A DNA stretch of 7,850 bases from Cloacibacterium sp964530915 (GCA_964530915.1 CAZHCK010000102.1:1-7850); one strand, 5' to 3'. Positions 1-6,569 are shown, counted from the first letter of the stretch. Notes: a model not told the origin generated them from the letters alone. Numbers and translations: made by a program.

Positions 1-3
1 ATA

Positions 4-36
4 AAAAATCCTGTTCAGATTCTGAACAGGATTTTT
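4..36 (-). terminator. Rho-independent terminator of the pnt operon (probably bidirectional)
   Basis: A perfect 15-bp inverted repeat pairs 4-18 with 22-36 around a 3-base loop (ATT). The core CCTGTTCAG / CTGAACAGG is flanked by runs of A on the left and T on the right, so both strands carry a U-rich 3' tail. It lies about 70 bases beyond the pntB stop codon and would end the leftward transcript. The T tract on the plus strand means it could also stop a transcript arriving from outside the window. Confidence 0.85.
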
Positions 37-105
37 GTTTTTATAGTTTATAAAAATTGAAGATTTTCCTTCCTTTAGGATTTGAGGAAAATAAAATCTA
101 AAATT

Positions 106-1512
106 TTACAGATTTTTAATCTCAGAGATTAGATCTTGCAAAACTTTCTTCGCATCTCCGAAAAGCATTGAAGTTTTTGGTCTGTAGAATAATTCGTTTT
201 CAATTCCTGCGTAACCAGGTTTCATACTACGTTTATTTACTATGACGTTTTTAGCTAATTCAACTTCTAAAATAGGCATTCCGTAAATAGGAGAGGATGT
301 ATCTTCTTTAGCGGCAGGGTTTACTACGTCATTTGCTCCTAGAATTAACACCACGTCTGCAGTTGAAAATTCTTCATTAGCTTGTTCCATTTCCATTAAT
401 TTTTCATAAGGAACATCGGTTTCTGCCAAAAGTACGTTCATGTGTCCTGGCATTCTACCAGCAACTGGATGAATTGCGTAGAAAACATCTACACCTTTGC
501 TTTCTAATAATTTTTCTAATTCATGACAAGCATGTTGAGCTTGAGCTACTGCTAAACCATAACCTGGAACAATCATTACTTTGCTGGCATAAGTCATGAG
601 AACTGCTGTGTCGCTCAACGTAACTTCTTTCACAGTTCCGCCTGATGGAGAAGTTCCGCCAGAAGATTTTGCACCGCCTCCAAATGAGCCAATCAATACG
701 TTTAATAAAGAACGATTCATGGCGTTACACATTAAGATGGTTAACAAAGTTCCTGCTGCACCTACCAAAATACCACCAGTTAACATTACTTTGTTGTCAT
801 ACAAAAATCCTCCACAAGCTGCGGCAACTCCCGTAAATGAATTTAAAAGTGAAATTACAACAGGCATATCTGCGCCACCAATTGGGAAAACGAAAAGTAA
901 TCCGTAAAGCGTAGATAATCCAAAAATGACATAAAATAAATAAGCATTTTCTGGACTGAAAGTCATTACCAAATATACTGATAATCCTAAAATAGCTAAT
1001 AAAATAGCAATATTCACGAATTGTTGACCAGGAAAAGCAAAATCTTTTTTAATGTTTCCATTCAGTTTTCCCCAAGCAATCATACTTCCTGCAAATGATA
1101 CAGAACCGATAATGAGTCCTAAAAGGATAATAGAAAGTGTTCCTAAATTTACTTCGCCAGTAGTATTGTGTGATAAATGATTGAATTCAACCAAAGAAAT
1201 TAAAGCAGCACAAGCTCCTCCCATTCCGTTGAAAAGGCTCACCATTTGTGGCATTGCCGTCATTTTTACTTTTTTGGCAGCTAGAGCTCCCACGATTGTT
1301 CCGATAAGAATTCCGCCAAAAATCCAACCGTAATTTCCTAATTTTTGACCTTCTTCATCTTGATAAAGAAAAATAGTTCCTAAAATGGCTACTACCATTC
1401 CTGCTGCTGCTAAAAGATTTCCTTTTCTAGCAGTAGCTGGATTCGAGAGCATTTTTAAACCTAAAATAAAGGTCACTGAACCGATGAGGTATAATATTGT
1501 AAGTAGTCCCAT
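106..1512 (-). CDS. pntB: NAD(P) transhydrogenase subunit beta
   Basis: Beta subunit of the proton-translocating transhydrogenase, which uses the proton gradient to drive hydride transfer from NADH to NADP+ at the inner membrane. The 468-residue length is normal for the family. Residues 1 to about 275 form the hydrophobic dII domain of several helices. A Gly/Ser-rich linker (about 277-292) leads to the NADP(H)-binding dIII domain. Diagnostic dIII motifs are VPGYGLAVAQAQHA (315-328), GRMPGHMNVLLAE (352-364), GANDVVNPAA (392-401), KRSM (427-430), GYAG (433-436) and FGDAKK (451-456). The start is the ATG at 1512, six bases after the pntAb stop, so the two are probably co-translated. Residue 95 (FNGMGG) is Asn where E. 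coli PntB, as I recall it, has the proton-channel residue His91. This substitution is known in split-subunit enzymes. Confidence 0.97.
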   Translation of the reverse strand: MGLLTILYLIGSVTFILGLKMLSNPATARKGNLLAAAGMVVAILGTIFLYQDEEGQKLGNYGWIFGGILIGTIVGALAAKKVKMTAMPQMVSLFNGMGGACAALISLVEFNHLSHNTTGEVNLGTLSIILLGLIIGSVSFAGSMIAWGKLNGNIKKDFAFPGQQFVNIAILLAILGLSVYLVMTFSPENAYLFYVIFGLSTLYGLLFVFPIGGADMPVVISLLNSFTGVAAACGGFLYDNKVMLTGGILVGAAGTLLTILMCNAMNRSLLNVLIGSFGGGAKSSGGTSPSGGTVKEVTLSDTAVLMTYASKVMIVPGYGLAVAQAQHACHELEKLLESKGVDVFYAIHPVAGRMPGHMNVLLAETDVPYEKLMEMEQANEEFSTADVVLILGANDVVNPAAKEDTSSPIYGMPILEVELAKNVIVNKRSMKPGYAGIENELFYRPKTSMLFGDAKKVLQDLISEIKNL

Positions 1513-1518
1513 GATTTT

Positions 1519-1827
1519 CTATTTTTTCTTTTTACTAAACATTTCCAGCATTCGGTCTGTTACTACAAAACCTCCTACCACATTAAGCGTTCCTAAAATC
1601 ACTCCTAGAAAACCTAGAACTAATGCCAAATAATTGTCTGGTTCAGCTTTTCCCATTACAATAATTGCCCCAATAATCACTACTCCGTGAATCGCATTTG
1701 CGCCACTCATTAGAGGAGTGTGTAGTACACTAGGTACATGACCTATCACTTCAATTCCTACAAAAATCATCAGAATTACAATGTAGATGATTTGTTGGTA
1801 TTGAGAAATCCACTCTATAATATTCAT
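1519..1827 (-). CDS. pntAb: NAD(P) transhydrogenase subunit alpha, membrane part
   Basis: Small membrane subunit that contributes the alpha-side helices of the transhydrogenase proton channel (dII). In E. coli this segment is fused to the NAD-binding domain, whereas here it is a separate 102-residue protein as in Rhodospirillum rubrum and Thermus. Helices are visible at about residues 11-29, 45-60 and 66-90, with a basic tail (KKKK). The family signature GHVPSVLHTPLMSGANAIHG spans 29-48. H47 at its end is probably the channel histidine that replaces the one missing from PntB. The gene starts 12 bases after the pntAa stop and ends 6 bases before pntB. Confidence 0.95.
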   Translation of the reverse strand: MNIIEWISQYQQIIYIVILMIFVGIEVIGHVPSVLHTPLMSGANAIHGVVIIGAIIVMGKAEPDNYLALVLGFLGVILGTLNVVGGFVVTDRMLEMFSKKKK

Positions 1828-1839
1828 AAAAATTTTATT

Positions 1840-2976
1840 TTAGTTATTCATTGAAGGAGAGAGGATAGATTTTACTCTATCGTTAATAATATCGCCATTG
1901 TGTGTGATACAAGCGCCTTTTACCAAATCGTCTTCCCAATTGAGGTTAAGGTTTGCATCTTTGTCAATGATGAGTTGTAAGAAGTTCACAATATTTTTTC
2001 CATACAATTTACTTGCGTCTGAAGGCATGGTAGATTGTAGAGAAGAGTTTCCTATAATAGAAACACCGTTATAATTTACCGTTTCGTTATTTTTAGTATG
2101 TGGAGTATTACCACCAGTAGAAGCTGCTAAATCTATAATTACAGAGCCGTTTCTCATAGAATTGAGCATTTCTTCGGTAATTAAAATAGGAGCTTTTTTA
2201 CCAGGAATTTGTGCTGTAGTGATAATGATATCAGATTTTGCAACACTTTCAGCGATTCGTTGCTGTTGCTTTTGTTTGTATTCTTCGGTTTGTTCTACTG
2301 CATAACCACCAGCTGAACTGGCATCTGCAGCGCCTTCCACTTCTACAAATTTAGCACCTAAGCTCATTACTTCTTCTTTTACCGCAGGTCTTGTATCGAA
2401 AACCTCTACTACAGCACCTAATCTTTTTGCGGTAGCAATCGCTTGTAAACCAGCAACTCCAGCTCCTAAAATAAGCATTTTGGCAGGAGCAATGCTTCCT
2501 GCAGCGGTCATAAACATTGGGAAATATCTTCCGTAAGAGTTAGCGGCGAGTAAAACTGCTTTGTAACCTGCAATATTAGCTTGAGAACTTAATACGTCCA
2601 TTGCTTGTGCTCTGGTCGTTCTAGGAAGCATATCAAGAGAAAAAGTAGTCATTTTTCTTTCAATAGATTTAATAACGTTTTCTCCGTTAGCTAAGGGTTG
2701 ATAAACTCCCAAGAGAATTTTAGAACTAATTTTAGGAAAATCTTCATCTTGAAGAGGATGAATAGACAATAAAATGTCTGCTTGTTCTAATACTTCGGCT
2801 CTAGATTTAATTTCTGCGCCTACTTTTTCATATTCTTGGTTATTATTAAAGGATTTATCACCTGCACCAGATTCTACTATAAGTTTATTTCCTTTTTTAA
2901 TGAGTGCTGCTGCAGATTCTGCAAGTAAAGAAACTCTTGTTTCGAAAGAAGGTTCTTTTAATACACCTATAATCAT
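1840..2976 (-). CDS. pntAa: NAD(P) transhydrogenase subunit alpha, NAD(H)-binding part
   Basis: Soluble dI domain that binds NAD(H) on the cytoplasmic face and passes hydride to NADP+ on dIII of PntB. Numbered from the chosen start (378 residues, close to R. rubrum PntAA), it opens with MIIGVLKEP, the usual family N-terminus. The RQD loop is R119, Q124 and D127 in PRTTRAQAMD. The Rossmann glycine motif GAGVAG is at 171-176, with acidic D194 (EVFDTRP) placed to bind the NAD ribose. The reading frame extends upstream to a TTG at 3000. That start is unlikely, because the TTG lies inside the -7 promoter element and would add eight residues not expected in the family. First gene of the pnt operon; pntAb follows after 12 bases. 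Confidence 0.96.
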   Translation of the reverse strand: MIIGVLKEPSFETRVSLLAESAAALIKKGNKLIVESGAGDKSFNNNQEYEKVGAEIKSRAEVLEQADILLSIHPLQDEDFPKISSKILLGVYQPLANGENVIKSIERKMTTFSLDMLPRTTRAQAMDVLSSQANIAGYKAVLLAANSYGRYFPMFMTAAGSIAPAKMLILGAGVAGLQAIATAKRLGAVVEVFDTRPAVKEEVMSLGAKFVEVEGAADASSAGGYAVEQTEEYKQKQQQRIAESVAKSDIIITTAQIPGKKAPILITEEMLNSMRNGSVIIDLAASTGGNTPHTKNNETVNYNGVSIIGNSSLQSTMPSDASKLYGKNIVNFLQLIIDKDANLNLNWEDDLVKGACITHNGDIINDRVKSILSPSMNN

Positions 2977-2997
2977 TTTATTAATTTTAAATATTTT

Positions 2998-3029
2998 CAA
3001 ATATAAACCTATTTTTTGACAGTTGAAAA
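2998..3029 (-). promoter_or_regulatory. Bacteroidota-type promoter of the pnt operon
   Basis: On the minus strand TATATTTG (2998-3005) matches the Bacteroidota -7 consensus TAnnTTTG exactly. A weak -33 element, TTTTC (3025-3029), sits 19 bases upstream. Transcription would start near 2991-2993 and give a leader of about 15 bases before the pntAa ATG at 2976. This is motif reading only; the -33 box is imperfect. Confidence 0.6.
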
Positions 3030-3098
3030 TGATTTATTTCATGTACAAGTTATTATTGTGAATGAATAGTATTAAAAATTATTAAATTCATAATCATT

Positions 3099-3116
3099 AT
3101 GTAACATATATTACAT
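3099..3116. promoter_or_regulatory. Palindromic candidate operator between pnt and menB
   Basis: ATGTAA-CATATA-TTACAT is a perfect 6-bp inverted repeat with a 6-base spacer. The inner TGTAA-N6-TTACA has the geometry of Crp/Fnr-family sites (E. coli CRP: TGTGA-N6-TCACA). Its centre lies about 66 bases upstream of the predicted menB transcription start and about 116 bases upstream of the pnt start. The first distance suits an activator. The surroundings are very AT-rich, so a chance palindrome is possible, and no regulator is identified. Confidence 0.4.
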
Positions 3117-3136
3117 TAATATTTCTAAATTTTTAT

Positions 3137-3168
3137 TCTGCACCTTTTTTTCAAAAATAGTATCTTTA
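3137..3168 (+). promoter_or_regulatory. Candidate menB promoter
   Basis: TATCTTTA (3161-3168) matches the Bacteroidota -7 consensus TAnnTTTG at all but the last position. TCTG (3137-3140) is a possible weak -33 element with a 20-base spacer. Transcription would start near 3174, about 14 bases before the menB ATG. Both boxes are imperfect. Confidence 0.45.
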
Positions 3169-3187
3169 CCAGCAAATTTTTTGAAAT

Positions 3188-4027
3188 ATGAATATAGATT
3201 GGAAAACGGCTAAAGAATACGAAGATATCACGTACAAAAAGTGTAATGGAGTAGCGAGAATTGCTATCAACAGACCGGAAGTTAGAAATGCTTTTCGTCC
3301 AAAAACCACTTCAGAATTGTATGATGCTTTTTATGATGCTTATGAAGATTCTAGCATTGGTGTAGTTTTATTAACGGGTGAAGGTCCAAGTCCTAAAGAT
3401 GGCGGTCATGCTTTCTGTAGTGGCGGCGACCAGAAAGCTCGTGGTCATCAAGGTTATGTAGGTGATGATGGAAGACATCGTCTCAATATTTTAGAAGTTC
3501 AAAGATTGATTCGTTTTATGCCAAAAGTAGTGATTGCTGTGGTAAACGGTTGGGCAGTAGGTGGTGGTCACTCGCTACATGTGGTTTGCGATTTAACATT
3601 GGCAAGTCAAGAACATGCCATTTTCAAACAAACTGATGCAGATGTTACCAGCTTCGATGGTGGTTACGGTTCTGCATATTTAGCAAAAATGGTAGGTCAG
3701 AAAAAAGCTAGAGAAATATTCTTTTTAGGAAGAAATTATTCTGCGAAAGAAGCCGAAGATATGGGAATGGTAAATGCGGTAATTCCTCACGCTGAGTTAG
3801 AAGAAACTTCTTATCAGTGGGCGCAAGAAATTTTAGCAAAATCGCCAACTTCTATCAGAATGCTGAAATTTGCAATGAATCTTACGGATGACGGAATGGT
3901 TGGTCAACAAGTTTTCGCTGGTGAAGCAACCAGATTAGCTTATATGACTGAAGAAGCCAAAGAAGGAAGAAACGCATTTTTAGAAAAACGTAAACCAGAT
4001 TTCGGAGATAATCAGTGGATATCTTAA
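3188..4027 (+). CDS. menB: 1,4-dihydroxy-2-naphthoyl-CoA synthase
   Basis: Crotonase-fold enzyme that closes the second ring of the naphthoquinone, converting o-succinylbenzoyl-CoA to 1,4-dihydroxy-2-naphthoyl-CoA in menaquinone synthesis. It has 279 residues against about 285 in E. coli MenB. The CoA and oxyanion-hole segments are AFCSGGDQKARG (75-86) and VNGWAVGGGHSLHVVCDL (119-136). The catalytic segment is SFDGGYG (155-161), with D157 matching E. coli D163. Near the C-terminus, YMTEEAKEGRNAF (252-264) supplies the conserved Tyr. Residue 150 in QTD is Asp where the E. coli enzyme has Gly156, so this is the type II form that carries its own carboxylate and should not need bicarbonate. The ATG at 3188 is the first in frame and fits the family N-terminus. 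It is divergent from pntAa, and menA follows after 53 bases. Confidence 0.97.
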   Translation: MNIDWKTAKEYEDITYKKCNGVARIAINRPEVRNAFRPKTTSELYDAFYDAYEDSSIGVVLLTGEGPSPKDGGHAFCSGGDQKARGHQGYVGDDGRHRLNILEVQRLIRFMPKVVIAVVNGWAVGGGHSLHVVCDLTLASQEHAIFKQTDADVTSFDGGYGSAYLAKMVGQKKAREIFFLGRNYSAKEAEDMGMVNAVIPHAELEETSYQWAQEILAKSPTSIRMLKFAMNLTDDGMVGQQVFAGEATRLAYMTEEAKEGRNAFLEKRKPDFGDNQWIS

Positions 4028-4029
4028 TA

Positions 4030-4077
4030 AGGATTTAGGATTTAGTAAAACTAAATCCTAAATCCTAAATCCTAAAA
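4030..4077 (+). repeat. Inverted array of a 7-bp repeat (TTTAGGA) between menB and menA
   Basis: Two tandem units of TTTAGGA-type repeat on the left arm (4030-4046) pair perfectly over 17 bp with the right arm (4050-4066) around an AAA loop. The right arm carries a third unit (about 4067-4077) that is left unpaired. A second register is possible: 4030-4044 can pair with 4059-4073 over 15 bp, which moves the stem to within 8 bases of the menA ATG. No T tract follows on the plus strand, so it is not a standard terminator. It starts two bases after the menB stop and fills nearly all of the menB-menA gap, so it could act on RNA stability or menA translation, or be a dispersed repeat element. Confidence 0.85.
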
Positions 4078-4080
4078 ACT

Positions 4081-5010
4081 ATGATTGATTGGATAAAAGC
4101 AGCTCGACTGCGTACTTTACCGCTTTCTATGAGCGGAATTATTATGGGTTCTTTCATTGCAAGATGGAAACTCCTAGAACAAGGAAAAACTTGGGATTGG
4201 ACTATTTTTGCTTTGGCACTTTTGGTGACTTTGCTCTATCAAGTTTTGTCAAATTTTGCCAATGATTATGGAGATGGTGTAAAAGGAACCGACCAAAATA
4301 GAATAGGAGAGGCAGAACAACGTGCGGTAGCTTCTGGTAAAATTTCTGCAAAGCAAATGAGAAACGCTATGTTTTTGTTTGCCTTTTTATCATTGGTGGC
4401 GACTTTAGTTTTGTTGTACAAAGCATTTTTCCCTGATTTTATTAATGAATTTTACACTTTTATAGGACTAGGAGTTGCGTGTATTTTGGCGGCAATTGGT
4501 TATACCGTTGGAAAAAAACCTTATGGATACCTTGGTTTAGGAGATATCATGGTTTTTATCTTTTTCGGGTTGGTTTCTGTGTGCGGAAGTTACTTTCTGT
4601 TTACTAAAACTTTTGATTGGGATATGCTTTTACCTGCTTCTGCAATTGGTTTGTTAAGTGCAGCAGTTCTCAATCTCAACAATATGAGAGACATTGAAAA
4701 TGACGAAAAATCAGGCAAAAAAACGCTTGCATTAAGATTAGGTTTCAAAAATGCTATGATTTATGAAATGGTGATTCTCATGCTTCCACCGATTTTGGTG
4801 CTCATTTACATGATGATGAATGGTTTACAAGAACAAGGAAAATATTACGCTTTTATTTTCTTCATTACCGTATTTCCTTTGACCGCTTTGCGCAGAAAAA
4901 TGATGGAAGTAAAAGAACCAAAAGAATTAGACCCATTCTTAAAACAAGTGGGAATCATTACTTTATTGATAAGTGTTTTGGTAGCTTTTGGATTGAATTA
5001 TTTTAGATAA
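4081..5010 (+). CDS. menA: 1,4-dihydroxy-2-naphthoate polyprenyltransferase
   Basis: Integral membrane prenyltransferase of the UbiA superfamily. It attaches the polyprenyl side chain to 1,4-dihydroxy-2-naphthoate, giving demethylmenaquinone. The 309-residue length is typical. The first Asp-rich motif is NFANDYGDG (58-66, with N58, D62 and D65), followed by the MenA-like VKGTDQ. The second is NNMRDIENDEKSGKKTLA (200-217, with D204 and D208). Both bind the Mg-diphosphate of the prenyl donor. The N-terminal WIKAARLRTLPLS is characteristic of MenA rather than UbiA. About eight or nine hydrophobic helices are visible. It follows menB through the 7-bp repeat array, and only four bases separate it from the next gene, so it is probably co-transcribed with its downstream neighbours. 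Confidence 0.96.
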   Translation: MIDWIKAARLRTLPLSMSGIIMGSFIARWKLLEQGKTWDWTIFALALLVTLLYQVLSNFANDYGDGVKGTDQNRIGEAEQRAVASGKISAKQMRNAMFLFAFLSLVATLVLLYKAFFPDFINEFYTFIGLGVACILAAIGYTVGKKPYGYLGLGDIMVFIFFGLVSVCGSYFLFTKTFDWDMLLPASAIGLLSAAVLNLNNMRDIENDEKSGKKTLALRLGFKNAMIYEMVILMLPPILVLIYMMMNGLQEQGKYYAFIFFITVFPLTALRRKMMEVKEPKELDPFLKQVGIITLLISVLVAFGLNYFR

Positions 5011-5014
5011 TTAT

Positions 5015-5314
5015 ATGCTTTTAAAATATCATAAACATATTGCTATTCTTTCAATTATTGCTTCAGTAATTTTCTTTTTGTTATTGTTGAAAGAAATTTA
5101 TGATGGTACTTCATTAAGTGAAATTGCATTTTTTCCTGCTATTTTAATGATATTTTTAATTGCAAGTTTTGTCATCTCAATTTTGATTTTAAGTAATAAA
5201 CTCATCATTAATGAATCAACTTTAGTTATAACATATGTTCAGTTTATAATTATTGTGTTGTGTGTTTTGATTTTGATTTATTTTATCTTATTCATGCGTC
5301 CAATTAGAGATTAA
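5015..5314 (+). CDS. Small hypothetical membrane protein (three helices)
   Basis: I do not recognise this 99-residue protein. Three hydrophobic helices are visible at about residues 8-26, 37-60 and 70-93, with short charged ends (MLLKYHK at the start, MRPIRD at the end) and no cysteine pairs or catalytic motif. It starts four bases after the menA stop and ends 12 bases before the next gene, which suggests co-transcription. Base composition differs sharply from menA: a sampled 60-base stretch (5041-5100) is about 22% GC, against about 35% in menA (4201-4260). It looks like a lineage-specific or acquired gene. Size and tight packing support a real gene, but nothing indicates a function. Confidence 0.65.
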   Translation: MLLKYHKHIAILSIIASVIFFLLLLKEIYDGTSLSEIAFFPAILMIFLIASFVISILILSNKLIINESTLVITYVQFIIIVLCVLILIYFILFMRPIRD

Positions 5315-5326
5315 AAAATAATAACC

Positions 5327-5746
5327 ATGTTCATAGATTTTAAAAACAAAAAATGGCAATCTGTTAGTAGAATTTTATTAATTCTATGTTTAATAGCTAT
5401 TGTTTTAGGATTGTTTTTTTATGATAAAGATTTTTTCTATCATTTTGAACCAAATTACTACAAAGAAATTAATCAAATAACATTTTCTTTAATTTTTGGG
5501 TTAATTTTGGCTGTGTTATTAACAGGTTCAATTTCAGAAGAGAAATATATATTTAGCTTATCTAGTATATTTTTAATATTACTTTTTTTAGTTGTTTCTT
5601 TTCCTAGTCTGTTATTTTTAAATAACAAATATGCTCTGGTTTATAGATTTGATAGTATTTTCAAAAAGGAAATTTCTAATAAAAATATTTATATTGAGTT
5701 AGACAAAAATGAAACGACTCCAAAAACATATGTTTACAAATTTTAA
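5327..5746 (+). CDS. Hypothetical membrane protein, probably truncated by a frameshift
   Basis: I do not recognise the family. The readable frame gives 139 residues with three hydrophobic helices (about 15-32, 51-68 and 76-98). A soluble tail follows with a strand-like segment around 118-138 (IYIELDKN, TYVYK). The frame stops at TAA 5744-5746, but a coherent protein sequence continues in another frame to 5886 (separate entry). The intact gene was probably 561 bases and 186 residues. One missing base within 5713-5743 explains this, for example in the A run at 5722-5726 or the T run at 5741-5744. GC is very low (about 15% in 5641-5700, 20% in 5341-5400). The protein resembles its upstream neighbour in size and layout (small, three helices, AT-rich), though I see no clear sequence match. 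Confidence 0.6.
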   Translation: MFIDFKNKKWQSVSRILLILCLIAIVLGLFFYDKDFFYHFEPNYYKEINQITFSLIFGLILAVLLTGSISEEKYIFSLSSIFLILLFLVVSFPSLLFLNNKYALVYRFDSIFKKEISNKNIYIELDKNETTPKTYVYKF

Positions 5747-5886
5747 TTAAAAATGATAACAGTATTGATAAAGTTTATTTTACTCAAAAAACAACTTGGG
5801 GAAAAGTTTTAAATAAAAATGAAATAGAAAAACTAAAAGTGTATAGAACAATCTGGCGAAAAAGATATATTTTAAAAGAGAATTAA
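5743..5886 (+). pseudogene. Out-of-frame C-terminal remainder of the preceding gene
   Basis: The frame one base back from the preceding gene is open from 5713 to the TAA at 5884-5886. Past the upstream stop it encodes about 47 residues of ordinary-looking protein, including NSIDKVYFTQKTTWGKV and IWRKRYILKEN. It has no in-frame ATG, so it is unlikely to be a separate gene. It ends two bases before the ATG of the hydrolase gene, the spacing expected of the true end of an operon gene. The CAAATTTTAA context at the upstream stop is not a good X-XXY-YYZ slippery heptamer, so a mutation or sequencing error is more likely than programmed frameshifting. Confidence 0.6.
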
Positions 5887-5888
5887 TC

Positions 5889-6569
5889 ATGAAAATAAAA
5901 TTCCTCGGACAAAACTGTTTTTTGTTCACTTATAATGGAAAAAATATCCTTTCTGATCCTTTTTATAATTTTCAGAAAGAGAAAACAAGTTTTGATATTT
6001 CAGCGCAAAAAATTGATTATGTGCTCATTACTCACGCTCATGGCGATCATATTGCAGATGTAAGAGAAGCTTTGCAATATCACCCTGATGCTACGGTAAT
6101 TGGTCAACCAGAAATTTGTCGTTATTTTAATCATCCTAATTTTATTGACATCAACTACGGAGGTTCTGCTAAGTTTGATGATTTGAAGATTTCTATGGTT
6201 CCAGCTCATCATACTTCTAGTTTCCCAGATGGAACTTATGGAGGTCAACCTTGCGGTTACATGTTTAGATTTCAGGGTAAAAACCTATATTTTGCAGGAG
6301 ATACAGGTGTAATGGCAGATATGGAGTTGTTCCCAAGACTTTTCGGTGAAATTACAGCCGCCATTCTTCCAATTGGTTCACATTATACCATGTGTGCAAG
6401 AAAAGCGAGTTTTGCAGCTGCAGAATTATTGAAAACCAAAAGAGTGATTGGTTGTCATTTTGATACTTTCGAGCCGATAAAAATTAATCATGATTCGGCA
6501 AAACAATTGTTTGCAGAGAGAAATATTGAGTTTTCGATTCCAGAATTGGGAGAAGAATTTGAAGTATAA
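5889..6569 (+). CDS. UPF0173 family metal-dependent hydrolase (metallo-beta-lactamase fold)
   Basis: Predicted cytoplasmic metal-dependent hydrolase of the YtkL/UPF0173 group, 226 residues, the usual length. The metal site is visible in order: THAHGDH (48-54; H49, H51, D53, H54), H107/H108 in PAHHTSS, D138 in FAGDTG (135-140), and H190 in GCHFDTFEPI (189-198). The N-terminal IKFLGQNCFLF and LSDPF segments and the GSHYTM motif (163-168) are also typical. The substrate is not established for the family, so no reaction is assigned. It starts two bases after the end of the frameshifted gene, which suggests it is the last gene of the menB-menA run. It converges on the SRP RNA gene. Its GC (about 37% in 6181-6240) returns to the level of menA. 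Confidence 0.93.
   Translation: MKIKFLGQNCFLFTYNGKNILSDPFYNFQKEKTSFDISAQKIDYVLITHAHGDHIADVREALQYHPDATVIGQPEICRYFNHPNFIDINYGGSAKFDDLKISMVPAHHTSSFPDGTYGGQPCGYMFRFQGKNLYFAGDTGVMADMELFPRLFGEITAAILPIGSHYTMCARKASFAAAELLKTKRVIGCHFDTFEPIKINHDSAKQLFAERNIEFSIPELGEEFEV

Noticed and set aside
596..907. Plus-strand open frames opposite pntB, including 596-907, 645-836 and 1385-1633
   Set aside because: Antisense shadows of well-conserved pntB and pntAb coding sequence, with low-complexity translations and no leader.
2774..3019. Plus-strand open frame opposite the start of pntAa
   Set aside because: Antisense to the conserved N-terminus of pntAa and crossing its promoter.
3042..3047. TGTACA palindrome in the divergent spacer
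   Set aside because: Only 6 bp with no longer symmetry; expected by chance.
4030..4077. Telomere-like repeat, CRISPR or IS end
   Set aside because: The unit only superficially resembles the plant telomere unit TTTAGGG. There are no spacers between units, no transposase nearby and no target-site duplication.
5735..5746. Programmed -1 frameshift site (TAC AAA TTT TAA)
   Set aside because: The heptamer CAAATTT lacks the X-XXY-YYZ pattern and I see no strong downstream stem; mutation or read error is simpler.
5753..5812. Small ATG frame of about 19 codons after the stop of the frameshifted gene
   Set aside because: It lies in a different frame from the coherent downstream sequence and is too short; the frame ending at 5886 explains the DNA better.
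6000..6248. Minus-strand open frame inside the hydrolase gene
   Set aside because: Antisense to the metal-binding region of the hydrolase; no recognisable protein features.
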